Below are positions 50,481 through 60,011 of a stretch of DNA of 64,000 bases, piece by piece. The DNA is from Gammaproteobacteria bacterium. Its GTDB lineage: Bacteria; Pseudomonadota; Gammaproteobacteria; Burkholderiales; Nitrosomonadaceae. Made by a program: the position numbers and the translations under genes. Under the pieces are notes generated by a model. The model did no database searches. It was given only the letters and a program-made list of their open reading frames with translations, and was not told where the DNA came from. Positions within the stretch are counted from its first letter, which is position 1. Every line of letters begins with the position of its first letter. The stretch covers positions 1,302,001 through 1,366,000 of the forward strand of contig CP054179.1 of assembly GCA_015709615.1 (NCBI GenBank), written 5' to 3'.

Positions 50481-51137
50481 TTAATTCCCCAGCTTATATT
50501 CGATAGCGGCGAGTGGAGTCAGAATCCTTGGTTTATCTCGCGCTTCCTTGTTAAAGGACGGCAAAATCGTTTCAAGAAAAGGTGTTATTGAGTTTGTCGA
50601 GCCGTTAGTTTGTGTAAATCCCCGGTTACGAAACAGCTTGATTAAGCTGAACGAGGATGTTGGAGGATCAAACCTGAAGATTAATGTGTTGGTGAACGCA
50701 AAGATGAGGCTGGTACTGAATACCGAAAGCGGATATCTCCTTGCACTCAAGTCGGTATTCATTGAACTGACGACAATGATTAGCTCCTGACCGTTAAAAT
50801 AAGCTGTCGCATCAATTGAATCCAGTGGTTGCGGCAAACCATCAATATCCGGAATTCCGGAATACCCGATTGCAGTGGCTTTATCGATACAAACAGTACG
50901 ATCGTTATCGACAAAACGGGGAATACCACCGGTTAAGCTCAACCGGTACACTCCGCCACCAGAATCTTCTATAACCTCAAACCTGCTTTGTACTGATGCT
51001 GCGCTATCCGGAGCCGGATCTTCCGTATCGACGGCACTCCGGCACTCAAATCCTTCGTACGTAATACTTAGCCCATGAACATTGCTCTGTAACAACAAAA
51101 ACAAAAGTGCAAAGACCAATATCTGCGCTATTTTCAT
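50481..51137 (-). CDS. exported protein of unknown function
   Basis: This 218-residue protein has a signal peptide (about residues 1-22, ILVFALLFLLLQSNVHG). A beta-rich body with several S, T and G turns follows and ends near EYKLGN. I do not recognise the family. The pair of cysteines (FECRSAV, TVCIDKA) could form a disulfide. The ATG at 51137 has AGGA 8 bases upstream. It lies between the lipoprotein gene and spt, transcribed the same way, 124 bases after the ceramide operon. Confidence 0.6.
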   Translation of the reverse strand: MKIAQILVFALLFLLLQSNVHGLSITYEGFECRSAVDTEDPAPDSAASVQSRFEVIEDSGGGVYRLSLTGGIPRFVDNDRTVCIDKATAIGYSGIPDIDGLPQPLDSIDATAYFNGQELIIVVSSMNTDLSARRYPLSVFSTSLIFAFTNTLIFRFDPPTSSFSLIKLFRNRGFTQTNGSTNSITPFLETILPSFNKEARDKPRILTPLAAIEYKLGN

Positions 51138-51261
51138 AGAAGTGTCCTGAATATGAGACAAGCCTAAATTTAGCTACCTACCAGAAAACCCGATACGCTT
51201 AGAAGTTCTCTTGACCGATGAATGCGAATCGGCAGTTACCCAATCAAGAAATTTCAGAAAC

Positions 51262-52455
51262 TTATGAATGCGAACTGATTGCGCTGTATAGCTTGGCAAA
51301 AGTATCACCCACATAGCGGATCTGATCTCCGGTATGGGCGGCATTCACACTGCATCGCACTAGTGATTTACCCTCGGGCGCAGCGGGCGGCAAAATCAAA
51401 TTCACATAAATATTATGCTCGAGTAACTGTTGCCACAACAACAGTGCTTGTTGCGGCGTATCCACAACAGCGGCGATGACCGGTCCAGGGTCCGGGCCAA
51501 GAACATAACCGGCTTCCTTGAGCGCTGAATATAATTGCGTGCAGTTATTCCATAATTGTTTGCGCAGGTGGCTACCCTTGCGCAACAATTCCAACGCCGC
51601 ACGGGTCGATGCAATCGTGGCGGGAGAGGGTGATGCTGTAAAAATATAGGGATGACTGATGTAGCGAAGCTGTTCAAGCTGCGGGTGGTTGCTGACACAA
51701 AATCCGCCAATACTGCACAAGCTTTTACTGAAAGTACCGGTAATGAAATCGACCTCTTGCAATAAGCCGGTCTTTTCAACAAGACCTTGACCGGTTTCGC
51801 CCAGCACGCCCAGCGAGTGCGCCTCGTCCAGCAACAGAATGCAACCATAGGCGTTCTTTAATTTAACGATCTCGGCTAAAGGCGCTTGATCGCCGAGCAT
51901 ACTGTAAATGCCTTCAGCGATAACCAATGTAGTCTCAACACGATCACCCAAGCGGCGCAGCCGTTTTTCCATATCGACTACATCATTGTGCTTGAAGCGA
52001 ATGATATCCGCACCGCTGAGAATACAACCATCATAAATACTCGCATGCGAATCGCCATCGATCAATACTGTATCCCCTGGGCCGACCAAACCGGAAATCG
52101 TACCCAAGTTGGCTTGATAACCGGTTGTAAATACAATGCTGGAACTGCATTGATAAAAATCTGCGAATTCTTTTTCGAGCGCGCGATGACCGAAATAGCT
52201 GCCATTCGCCATTCGCGAACCTGTGGTTCCCGTACCCTCCTTATCTATGGCTTCATGCGCTGCCTGAATGCACTCAGGGGCAAAAGTTAGCCCCAGATAA
52301 TTATTTGTACCCAGCAGAAGCACGCGGCGATCGCCGATTCTCGCTTCAGTAGCAGAATAAACTTCTTCAATCGGAATACCAAATGCGCCCACGCCATTAG
52401 GCAAAAGTGCCTTTCTTGCAGCAGCGGCTGCATCAATTTTCTCTAATAAATTCAT
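51262..52455 (-). CDS. spt: serine palmitoyltransferase-type alpha-oxoamine synthase
   Basis: This 397-residue PLP enzyme condenses an acyl thioester with an amino acid. It has LGTNNYLGL, GTTGSRMANGS, His137 in DSHASIYDG, DEAH at 210-213, and the PLP lysine Lys244 in GTFSKSLCSIGG. These fit serine palmitoyltransferase; BioF and KBL are relatives. Its neighbours are an acyl carrier protein, a reductase and an acyl-activating enzyme, as in the Caulobacter ceramide locus. It starts at 52455, sharing a base with the acpR stop (TAATG). Confidence 0.8.
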   Translation of the reverse strand: MNLLEKIDAAAAARKALLPNGVGAFGIPIEEVYSATEARIGDRRVLLLGTNNYLGLTFAPECIQAAHEAIDKEGTGTTGSRMANGSYFGHRALEKEFADFYQCSSSIVFTTGYQANLGTISGLVGPGDTVLIDGDSHASIYDGCILSGADIIRFKHNDVVDMEKRLRRLGDRVETTLVIAEGIYSMLGDQAPLAEIVKLKNAYGCILLLDEAHSLGVLGETGQGLVEKTGLLQEVDFITGTFSKSLCSIGGFCVSNHPQLEQLRYISHPYIFTASPSPATIASTRAALELLRKGSHLRKQLWNNCTQLYSALKEAGYVLGPDPGPVIAAVVDTPQQALLLWQQLLEHNIYVNLILPPAAPEGKSLVRCSVNAAHTGDQIRYVGDTFAKLYSAISSHS

Positions 52456-52709
52456 TATGACGCTGATTTAATTTTATGCACTAAATCGACCAACTCACGC
52501 ACAGTTTGAACATCGGCTAGAGCGTTAATCGGAATTGAAATATCAAAAGCATCTTCTACTTCCATGATCAGATTAAGAAGTTTAATCGAATCGATCGATA
52601 ATTGGCTGATTAGATTGGTTTCGGGGGAAATCTGCGTATTGGAATTGGTTAAACTACTTAGGCGATCGCAGAGCAACTGCATGATCTCATCGTAATTACT
52701 GTCAGTCAT
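52455..52709 (-). CDS. acpR: acyl carrier protein of the ceramide locus
   Basis: This 84-residue protein has the acyl carrier fold with the phosphopantetheine site Ser41 in SQLSIDSIKLLNL. The usual DSL is DSI here. It would carry the acyl chain made by the acyl-activating enzyme and deliver it to Spt. It lies between spt and the reductase gene on the same strand, as in Caulobacter acpR. The gene symbol follows that order. Confidence 0.78.
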   Translation of the reverse strand: MTDSNYDEIMQLLCDRLSSLTNSNTQISPETNLISQLSIDSIKLLNLIMEVEDAFDISIPINALADVQTVRELVDLVHKIKSAS

Positions 52710-52740
52710 AAATTAAATTCGGCGTGGTTAAATTTTGAAG

Positions 52741-53670
52741 TTAGATTACTTCAGATAATACATCTTGTAAACGGATACTCGGATGCCATCCGGGAAGTTG
52801 ATGGATTAAGGACGCATTATCACATACCCAATCAGGATGTTGCAGTTCATTTACCTTTCCCGGGGTCAGCATGGGCGAGTAATGGAATAATCGAGCAAAC
52901 CAGAGATTTGCCGAAGCAATGCTGCGAATTAGCGGATCCGGAATCGTGATGCAATGAACTGGTCGCTTCCAAACCTGTTGCGCCAATTCTGTTAATCCCT
53001 GATAACTGTATCCGCCTGGTGTACCATCATCTAGTTCAAAAACACCTTGGATGTTCTGTTCTGCCGTTAGCCAAGCTTCGATTGCGGTTACTAAATCATA
53101 AACATGAATTAACCCGAACCGGTTACTCATTTTTCCGACAACAGGGAATAGACCACGCCGCATCGCCTGAAAGAGCGGCTTAATCTCTTTATCACCAGGT
53201 CCATAAACAGCCGTTGGCCGGAATATAGTCCATTGCAATGACTCTGAGTTTTCAGTGAGCATCCGCTCAGATAAGTATTTACTCTGCGCATACCATGACA
53301 GTTCAGGTTGACGCGCAGCCAATGACGAAATTAATAAAAAGCGCGGGGATTGTTTTTTTTGAGTTATGGCACATAAAAGATTTTTAGTGCCTTCAATATT
53401 AGTGTCTGCAAACTCTTGAAAAGAACTACCTCTAACTGTTGCAGCCCCATGAACAACAAACGCTGCATCATCGATCAAATGATGCAGCGCCGTTAAATTA
53501 TTTAAATCGCCTTGAATCCACTGGAGATATTTGCTATTTGACGAACGGTTAACTCGAGTTAATGCACGAACAATCCATCCACTTTGAATCAGTTTCTGCA
53601 CCAGCACATGACCAATGAAGCCAGTAGCACCTGTTATGGCTACAATTTTGTTATGTGTGTTACCTGTCAC
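52741..53670 (-). CDS. cerR: NAD-dependent epimerase/dehydratase-type reductase, CerR-like
   Basis: This 309-residue extended SDR protein has the Rossmann motif GATGFIG (14-20), the active-site Ser115/116 in LLISSLAA, and Tyr127/Lys131 in WYAQSKYLSE. In Caulobacter the gene at the same place, cerR, reduces the ketone of the ceramide precursor. The start is GTG at 53670. It overlaps the acyl-activating gene by 11 bases. Flavin-free sugar epimerase activity is an alternative, but the neighbours favour ceramide reduction. Confidence 0.7.
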   Translation of the reverse strand: MTGNTHNKIVAITGATGFIGHVLVQKLIQSGWIVRALTRVNRSSNSKYLQWIQGDLNNLTALHHLIDDAAFVVHGAATVRGSSFQEFADTNIEGTKNLLCAITQKKQSPRFLLISSLAARQPELSWYAQSKYLSERMLTENSESLQWTIFRPTAVYGPGDKEIKPLFQAMRRGLFPVVGKMSNRFGLIHVYDLVTAIEAWLTAEQNIQGVFELDDGTPGGYSYQGLTELAQQVWKRPVHCITIPDPLIRSIASANLWFARLFHYSPMLTPGKVNELQHPDWVCDNASLIHQLPGWHPSIRLQDVLSEVI

Positions 53671-55483
53671 CCGATTCTACGAAAGACAATTGACCTGTCA
53701 AGTTTGTTCTCTGAATATAACCCTGTCTGGCCGCAAAACGTGAAAGTTTTCCAGATGAGGTCCGAGGTAAAGTATGCGGTGGCACCAGCTCCACTACGCA
53801 ATTGACCCCAAAAGCCATATAAACAAGCTGCTGCAATCTGATAATTAACGATTGGCGTTCTGCCACAGAGGTAAGCCTGCATTCAATAACCAATACGATT
53901 GTTGTAGTACCATCCTCATCATTAATTCCAAATGCAGAAGCTTCCCGCGATCTAACTTCCGGTTGCTGTTCAGCTAATTCTTCAATATCTTGTGCGCGAA
54001 TATTCCGACCATTCACAATGATGACATCAGTACGCCGTCCAGTGATAAATAAATCACCTTCAAACAAAAATCCAATATCACCGGTATCCAGCCAATTGCC
54101 CGGCTTAAGAGCTTTATTGGTTTCTTCCAGATTATTATAGTAGCCAGTCATCACACTGTCACCATGCACCAGAACACTACCGACCATCATTTCTGATAAT
54201 TGCTGACCATTCTCATCGACTATCTTTACAATGTGCCCAGGTAACGGACGACCACAATTCACAAACTCATTCTGTTTACGCCCATCAGCTTGCAGTCTAG
54301 CGGCCATTCTCTTATCGATCAGTGTCTTACTATCGATCTGTATGCTTCTGCATCCTTCCCCAATCTTCGAAAAAGTAACCGCAAGCGTTGATTCCGCAAG
54401 ACCATAGCAAGGTAAAAAAGCATTTTCATCAAAACCTGCTGATGCAAATTTCTCTGCAAAATTCCTCAGGGTTTCAGGCCGAATCATTTCTGCACCAATA
54501 CCAGCCGCTCGCCAGCTACTTAAGTCCAGTTCCTTAAGATCAGACTCTCTGACACGAAGAGTACAAAGTTTAAGACCAAAAGGTTGGCTAAATGCGACGG
54601 TACAACGATTACGGCTAATTAAGCGCAACCATTGCAACGGGCGAATTGCAAAATCACGTGTTGCCAAATAATCAACAGAAATCTGCGTAACCATAGGGGC
54701 CAGAACCAAGCCAACTAATCCCATATCATGATAAAAGGGCAGCCATGACGCTGAGCGATCATCCGGCTTTATTTCCAAACCGTTACGCACTATGCCTTGC
54801 AGATTACACATCAACGCCCGCTCAGTAATAATCACACCTCTTGGGGTACGCGTACTCCCCGAAGTGAATTGCAAATACGCAGTTTCGTCAGGATGATTGG
54901 GTTGTAATTCAATATCTAGTACTGGCAGTTCACTTAGCTTTGCAGGAGTCCCCACCCACGCTATGTACCCTACTTCTGCAGCGGCTTCTTCCAAAAAACC
55001 GACATAATCAATATTAGCTAACGCAATACTCGCTTGACTGCTTTCGAGCATACCTTTCAACTGCTGGACATATATCGCATGACTACCAAGATTCACAGGA
55101 ATCGGCATTGCAAAAGGCACCAATCCCGCATAGCGGCATGCAAAAAACAACTCGACAAACTCTGGTGAAGTATCCGCAACGATCGCAACTCTACTGCCGC
55201 GAGGTAAATTTAAACCCAACAAGCGCTGAGCTGTTATGCGAGCATTCTGCCGAAGCAAACCATAAGGCAGAATCGAACGTAAGTTACCTCTCGCATCATA
55301 AAAGTTATACCCTGTTACCCCTTCTGCTGCATACTCCAAAGCACTCGTCAGAGTATCAAAACCCGCCAGCTGCTGTGCTAGTGTATTGAGCGTAGGCGTC
55401 GGCATTAACTGCAATTCGCTTGAAGGCTGAAAATCAAACGCTTGCGTTAGCGGAGCGTTCAACTTGGTTATTGTCGAACTCAA
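53660..55483 (-). CDS. fatty acyl-AMP ligase / acyl-ACP synthetase
   Basis: This 607-residue enzyme activates a fatty acid with ATP. It has the P-loop FTSGSTRTPRGVI, SWLPFYHDMGLVG, and LPCYGLAESTLAV, typical of fatty acyl-AMP ligases. It lies first in the operon before cerR, acpR and spt. In Caulobacter the matching enzyme loads AcpR. The start is TTG at 55483 after gaggggaag. The product would feed acyl-ACP to serine palmitoyltransferase. Confidence 0.82.
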   Translation of the reverse strand: MSSTITKLNAPLTQAFDFQPSSELQLMPTPTLNTLAQQLAGFDTLTSALEYAAEGVTGYNFYDARGNLRSILPYGLLRQNARITAQRLLGLNLPRGSRVAIVADTSPEFVELFFACRYAGLVPFAMPIPVNLGSHAIYVQQLKGMLESSQASIALANIDYVGFLEEAAAEVGYIAWVGTPAKLSELPVLDIELQPNHPDETAYLQFTSGSTRTPRGVIITERALMCNLQGIVRNGLEIKPDDRSASWLPFYHDMGLVGLVLAPMVTQISVDYLATRDFAIRPLQWLRLISRNRCTVAFSQPFGLKLCTLRVRESDLKELDLSSWRAAGIGAEMIRPETLRNFAEKFASAGFDENAFLPCYGLAESTLAVTFSKIGEGCRSIQIDSKTLIDKRMAARLQADGRKQNEFVNCGRPLPGHIVKIVDENGQQLSEMMVGSVLVHGDSVMTGYYNNLEETNKALKPGNWLDTGDIGFLFEGDLFITGRRTDVIIVNGRNIRAQDIEELAEQQPEVRSREASAFGINDEDGTTTIVLVIECRLTSVAERQSLIIRLQQLVYMAFGVNCVVELVPPHTLPRTSSGKLSRFAARQGYIQRTNLTGQLSFVESGDR

Positions 55484-55899
55484 GATCTTCCCCTCGAAGT
55501 TATAGGACTTGTCATCTTGCCTCTATGAGCAAGGAATTCTGGTTGAGCGTACCAGCACTGATTTTTAATCTCAAATAAATACATTCTTTGCTGGCTGAAA
55601 ATTCTCATTCAAACGCTTACCGCTGACATTGCTTAATCAATATAAGTGTGTCATATTTGACCAATCCGCAGCTTATATAAGGTGCTTTTTCCTGTCAAGG
55701 CAATATTATGCTGGTGTTGCACCAAAACAACAATCCGCATACTTCTTGTTTTTTGTACACCATTTTTGCGTTTTTTGAATTATAGCGGATAACGCATTTT
55801 GGGAATGCTGATATAAAATCAGCAGCTTCTGCAAAAAGAAGCTATTGAGAAGTACTTGAGTGAGAAAAATATCTCAAAGCATCACTGCACTCAATACAT
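55484..55899. other. intergenic region with ceramide operon promoter and a double hairpin
   Basis: This 416-base, AT-rich gap holds the presumed promoter of the ceramide operon; no clear -35/-10 pair can be named. Two small hairpins, GCTGAT/ATCAGC (55807-55823) and AGCTTCT/AGAAGCT (55824-55843), lie after the end of the coiled-coil gene on the minus strand. They could form its terminator. Confidence 0.5.
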
Positions 55900-57810
55900 T
55901 CAGCGTTTTGATCGATAGGAAGACGGATTTTCTACAGTCGTTACAGTCGTTTTGGACAACAAAATACTCGACTGCTGGGGGTTGGTAATAGAAGCTATTT
56001 TGCTACGGGAGTATTCTGCTGCGGCAATTTCCGCCCGGATCCTTGCCGTTGCGGCTGCAGTAGCTTCCTTATCCGCTTGGGAGCGCACAAACAAAGCTTC
56101 TTTCGCCATTGTTTCAACAGCTTCCCGTGCTGTTGCAGCCTCTAACGCTTTAGATTCCAGTGCGATGCGCTCTTGCATGGCCACAAGTGCGGCCGACTCT
56201 TTTCTGGCTTTTTCCAACGCCATTCTCGTTGCACTTTTTTCCGCTTCGAGCTGTGCTCTGGCTTTATTGGTTGCAATAATCTTCGCTTGTGCTCGGGTAA
56301 TGGCAAGTCCTGTGATTTTTTGCTCAATTTCTAGCCGCTCGGCCACCGCCTGCCTTGCGTCAGCAATCGTTTTAGCGCGTATTTCCGCATCTTCCAGCAA
56401 TCGTTGCTCCAAATCTGCCTTATTGTTCATTTCTTCACCCGCCAGGATATCCATTTGCGCTTTTGCCTCTGCTGCTGCTTTTAGCCGCAACTCAGCCGCC
56501 AACCGGCTTTTTGCCGCTTCACGTGCAACCTTCTCAGCGGCGGTGCGCGCTTCGGCTGTCTTAATCGCTTCTTCATCGGCTTTCATGTGTTTTTGATGCT
56601 CTCTGACAGCAGCGGCCTCCGCTTTCTTTTTCTCACTGGCGATTGCCTTAGCTTCTTTTTCAGCACGCAGAGCGGCTTCTGCTGCGGCCAGCGCATCCGC
56701 TTCGATTTGCATTCGCTGATTGGCTTCTTCCAGCAACCCGGATTCGGCAGCCAGTCGCGCTTTTATGGCATCTGCAGCCGCATTTTCCTTTGCCAGAATC
56801 GATTCGGCCAGTTCCGCAGCCACTTTTTCCGCATCGGCTCTATCGCGAGCTGCAACAGCAGCCTGTGAATCCAGCTCGGTTCTTTTCCTGGCTTCTGCGG
56901 CTGCGGCGGCTTCCGCTTCGGCTTTCTCAATCGCTGCCTGCACTGCGGCACTTTCTGCTTGCAGCCTTTCCTCCTCTATCTCCCGGGCTTTCTTCTCGGC
57001 GTCCAGACGCCGGGTGGCTTGCGCCAGCATTTGCGCTTCCAGCCGGAAGCGGATTTGCACTTCTTCGATCGCCTGCCGCTCAGTTTCCTCCTGCGCTCTA
57101 GCCAATGCCGTCGCACGCTGCACTTCCTGAATTCGCGCCTGAGCCAGTACCGCTGCGCTGGTTTCCGTTTCAATCCTGACTTGCTCTGCCAGACGCGCTT
57201 CTTCCACTGCTTTGATCCGATGCCGGGCGGCCTCGGTCGCTTCGGCTTCTTTCAATGCCGCCGCATGCGCTTTATCTAAGGCAGCCGCCTCCTGCTCAAT
57301 CCGTCGCTGCATCTTTTCAACAATCGAAGCTTCCGCTTTGATTTTTGCTTCCAATAAAGCATTCAAGGCCTTTTCAGCTTTGATCTTTTCTTCCGCCAAC
57401 AACTTTGCTTTTATTTCCAATTCCCGGCGGGCATTGGCTTCCCGGATAGCCAGCGCTTCAACTTTGGCTCGCGCCCGGGCCTGATCGGTGGCAATCGCCT
57501 CGGATTGAATTCTTGTCTCGGCTGCGATCCTGGCATTGGCTTCAGCACGGGCACGCGCTTCCGCAGCCACTTTCGCGATATTTTCCGCTTCAATGCGCTT
57601 ATGCGCTTCTTTGATCGCCTGATCCTCGGCATTTAACCGGTCGCGGAAAGCGGAATCAAGCAATTGTTTGATCTCATCGGCCGATGCAAATTGCTGACCG
57701 GGGTCAGCACCGCTGTCCGGCTGCGATTCATCGTCAGACGCGGCGATCCCTTCATCTTGCTGAGATGAGAGCTTGCGCAGCGAACTGAATAAACGCGTCT
57801 TAAATGTCAT
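55900..57810 (-). CDS. coiled-coil protein of 39 tandem 14-residue repeats
   Basis: This 636-residue protein has a 57-residue N-terminal segment, then residues 58-603 as 39 uninterrupted 14-residue units, and a 33-residue Ser/Thr-rich tail. The unit is R-x-x-A-E-x-x-A-x-x-x-A-x-A. Position 1 is R or K in 33 of 39 units and position 5 is E in 31 (D in 4 more). There are no gaps. The predicted form is a very long helix, two heptads per unit. There is no signal peptide or membrane helix. A filament or scaffold role, as in bacterial coiled-coil-rich proteins, is a guess. It lies between the ceramide operon and fliR. Confidence 0.8.
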   Translation of the reverse strand: MTFKTRLFSSLRKLSSQQDEGIAASDDESQPDSGADPGQQFASADEIKQLLDSAFRDRLNAEDQAIKEAHKRIEAENIAKVAAEARARAEANARIAAETRIQSEAIATDQARARAKVEALAIREANARRELEIKAKLLAEEKIKAEKALNALLEAKIKAEASIVEKMQRRIEQEAAALDKAHAAALKEAEATEAARHRIKAVEEARLAEQVRIETETSAAVLAQARIQEVQRATALARAQEETERQAIEEVQIRFRLEAQMLAQATRRLDAEKKAREIEEERLQAESAAVQAAIEKAEAEAAAAAEARKRTELDSQAAVAARDRADAEKVAAELAESILAKENAAADAIKARLAAESGLLEEANQRMQIEADALAAAEAALRAEKEAKAIASEKKKAEAAAVREHQKHMKADEEAIKTAEARTAAEKVAREAAKSRLAAELRLKAAAEAKAQMDILAGEEMNNKADLEQRLLEDAEIRAKTIADARQAVAERLEIEQKITGLAITRAQAKIIATNKARAQLEAEKSATRMALEKARKESAALVAMQERIALESKALEAATAREAVETMAKEALFVRSQADKEATAAATARIRAEIAAAEYSRSKIASITNPQQSSILLSKTTVTTVENPSSYRSKR

Positions 57811-58021
57811 AAATGATTAACCAAGCCAGCCATTATTAGGGTCTTGCTCACATCAATAAGTCAGCAATTTTCCCGCTCAACAGATGGTCACTTTAGCAGC
57901 TTTGCAACCATGATTTACATTGAAAAAGAAGGGGAAAATTGCCTGTTTATACGTTGAGAATCGAAAAGCATTTTTTCTTAAGTACCTAGCTGAATTTGCT
58001 CTGAAAAATACAGAGAAACGG

Positions 58022-58819
58022 CTACGGCATATTGATTTTATTGATATTCAGAATCCCCATCATCAGATTCAAGCCGTCATGCACCAAATGTTCCAGAATC
58101 GGTGCGTAAAAAGGCATGCTCAGCGCCAATACAAACAGGCCGATGGATAACGTCAAGGGAAAGCCTACCGCGAAAATATTTAACTGCGGCGCCACGCGTG
58201 TCAGCACCCCCAAAGCCAAGTTAGTGATCAACAGCGCGGTCAGAACGGGAAGTGATAATTGCAAGCCGGATTTAAAAATTTCACTGCCCCAATTGACCAG
58301 TGTAGTCAATGTCGCTCCCGTCAATCCTTCCAGCCCCACCGGCAAAGTATCGAAACTCTGCGAAATGAGGGCGATCATCATCAGGTGTCCGTCGATGGCT
58401 AAAAACGCCAGGGTGGCGATCACGCCCAGGAAACGGCCGACGATATCGATCTGACCGGAATTCTGCGGATCGAAGAAAATCGCAAAACCAAGCCCCATCT
58501 GCAAGCCAATCAATTCACCCGCCATTTCCACGGCGACAAAAACAATCCGCATGACAAACCCCATGGCGATGCCAATGAGCGCTTGCTGCATTAAGATAAT
58601 TAAACCGACGCCCGAGGCGGGATCGACCGGCGGCAACGATTTCTCCACCAGCGGCATAACCAGGATAGTGATGGCAATGGCCAGCCCCAGTTTCACTCTG
58701 ATCGGCGTGCTTGGATTTCCAAAAATAGGAGCCGTCGCCACCAGCGCCAGTATTCTGCTGAGCGGCCAGAGAAATGCCGCCAGCAATGTGTTCAATTCCG
58801 CAGTTGTTATACTGATCAT
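58022..58819 (-). CDS. fliR: flagellar export protein FliR
   Basis: This 265-residue membrane protein is a core part of the flagellar type III export gate, with FliP and FliQ. It has several hydrophobic helices and the family segments LRILALVATAPIFGNPS-like at the start and GLQMGLGFAIFFDPQN in the middle. It ends the fliLMNOPQR operon. Length is normal. The 211-base gap before it (57811-58021) has no gene. Confidence 0.92.
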   Translation of the reverse strand: MISITTAELNTLLAAFLWPLSRILALVATAPIFGNPSTPIRVKLGLAIAITILVMPLVEKSLPPVDPASGVGLIILMQQALIGIAMGFVMRIVFVAVEMAGELIGLQMGLGFAIFFDPQNSGQIDIVGRFLGVIATLAFLAIDGHLMMIALISQSFDTLPVGLEGLTGATLTTLVNWGSEIFKSGLQLSLPVLTALLITNLALGVLTRVAPQLNIFAVGFPLTLSIGLFVLALSMPFYAPILEHLVHDGLNLMMGILNINKINMP

Positions 58820-58888
58820 GATACCGGGCCATTTATGTGCTCAGCCAACTTAATTCCAGTAAAAAAAGCCGCTGAGCACTTTGCGGAA

Positions 58889-59161
58889 TTAACCAAGCGC
58901 CAGCCAAGGAATGCTGGTAAAGAGGCGCTGCATATAATCGGTCATCAGCGTGATCATCCAGGGCCCGGCCAATACCATGACCAGAAACATAACCAGCAAT
59001 TTCGGAATGAACGACAACGTCATTTCATTGATCTGCGTCGCCGCTTGGAAGATACTGACCAGCAAACCGGTCGCCAGCGCCGAAAGCAACAGCGGCGCGG
59101 AAATCATGAAGGTGATTTCCAGCGCTTGCCGGCCGATCGTCATCGCACTTTCTGGAGTCAT
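58889..59161 (-). CDS. fliQ: flagellar export protein FliQ
   Basis: This 90-residue protein has two membrane helices, as FliQ does. It begins MTPESAMTIGRQALE and contains ALATGLLVSIFQAATQINEMTLSF, which is split by a short loop. It is part of the export gate with FliP and FliR. It lies between fliP and fliR. Confidence 0.92.
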   Translation of the reverse strand: MTPESAMTIGRQALEITFMISAPLLLSALATGLLVSIFQAATQINEMTLSFIPKLLVMFLVMVLAGPWMITLMTDYMQRLFTSIPWLALG

Positions 59162-59174
59162 AATGAATTTCCTT

Positions 59175-60011
59175 TCAGGTATAGAAACTTTGCGTCAATG
59201 AACCGATAATCAGGTGCCAGCCATCGACGAGAACAAACAACATTAATTTAAACGGCAGTGAAATGATCATCGGCGACAACATCATCATACCCATCGCCAT
59301 CAAAACACTCGACACGACCAAGTCGATGATCAGAAAGGGGATAAAAATCACGAAGCCGATCTGAAATGCGGTTTTCAACTCACTGGTGATATACGCCGGC
59401 ACCAGGATTTTCAGCGGCACCTTGTCGCGGCTTTCGATTTCTTCACTATCGGAAATTTGCACAAACAGCGCCAGATCGGTTTCCCGTGTCTGGTGCAACA
59501 TGAATGCTTTCAGCGGCACGCTGGCTTTATCGGCCGCTTCCATGATATTGATCTTGTCTTGCGAAAACGGCAAATACGCCTCGTTGTACACCCGATCAAT
59601 GACCGGCGACATAATGAAGAAGGTCAGAAACAACGCCAGTCCCAGCAACACCTGATTCGGCGGGGAAGATTGCGTACCGAGTGCCAATCGCAGCAGCGAC
59701 AGCACAATGATGATGCGCGTGAAGCTCGACATCATGAGCACCACTGCCGGCAAAAACGTCAGTGACGTCAACAAAATCAGCGTTTGTATGCTGAGCGAAT
59801 AGGTTGCGCTGCCGTCCGCGTTGGGCGAACTGGTGAAGGCCGGAAAACCGGATTTCTGCGCAAAGGCGGGCAAGGCGACCAAACTGGCAAATAATACGAT
59901 GGCCCGCAATAAATTACGCCCGTTCAATTTGCCTAAACAATATTCAAGAACCGTTCGGAATGCGTGGCATTGACACAATGAACGAGCGAGCGATACAGGC
60001 CTGTTATACAT
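59175..60011 (-). CDS. fliP: flagellar export protein FliP
   Basis: This 278-residue protein has an N-terminal signal-like helix and the FliP signatures LTFLPAVVLMMSSFTRI and FVIFIPFLIIDLVVSSVLM. It forms the pentameric pore of the export gate. The ATG at 60011 is chosen: it overlaps fliO by 8 bases, and the 72 codons upstream in the same frame are the fliO gene in another register. Confidence 0.93.
   Translation of the reverse strand: MYNRPVSLARSLCQCHAFRTVLEYCLGKLNGRNLLRAIVLFASLVALPAFAQKSGFPAFTSSPNADGSATYSLSIQTLILLTSLTFLPAVVLMMSSFTRIIIVLSLLRLALGTQSSPPNQVLLGLALFLTFFIMSPVIDRVYNEAYLPFSQDKINIMEAADKASVPLKAFMLHQTRETDLALFVQISDSEEIESRDKVPLKILVPAYITSELKTAFQIGFVIFIPFLIIDLVVSSVLMAMGMMMLSPMIISLPFKLMLFVLVDGWHLIIGSLTQSFYT

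Noticed and set aside
50321..50506. 61-codon frame in the gap between lipoprotein and exported protein genes
   Set aside because: No ribosome site or family pattern; it overlaps the end of the neighbouring gene.
55952..57484. Plus-strand frames of up to 214 codons opposite the repeat protein
   Set aside because: They mirror the 14-residue repeats in antisense and have no independent support.
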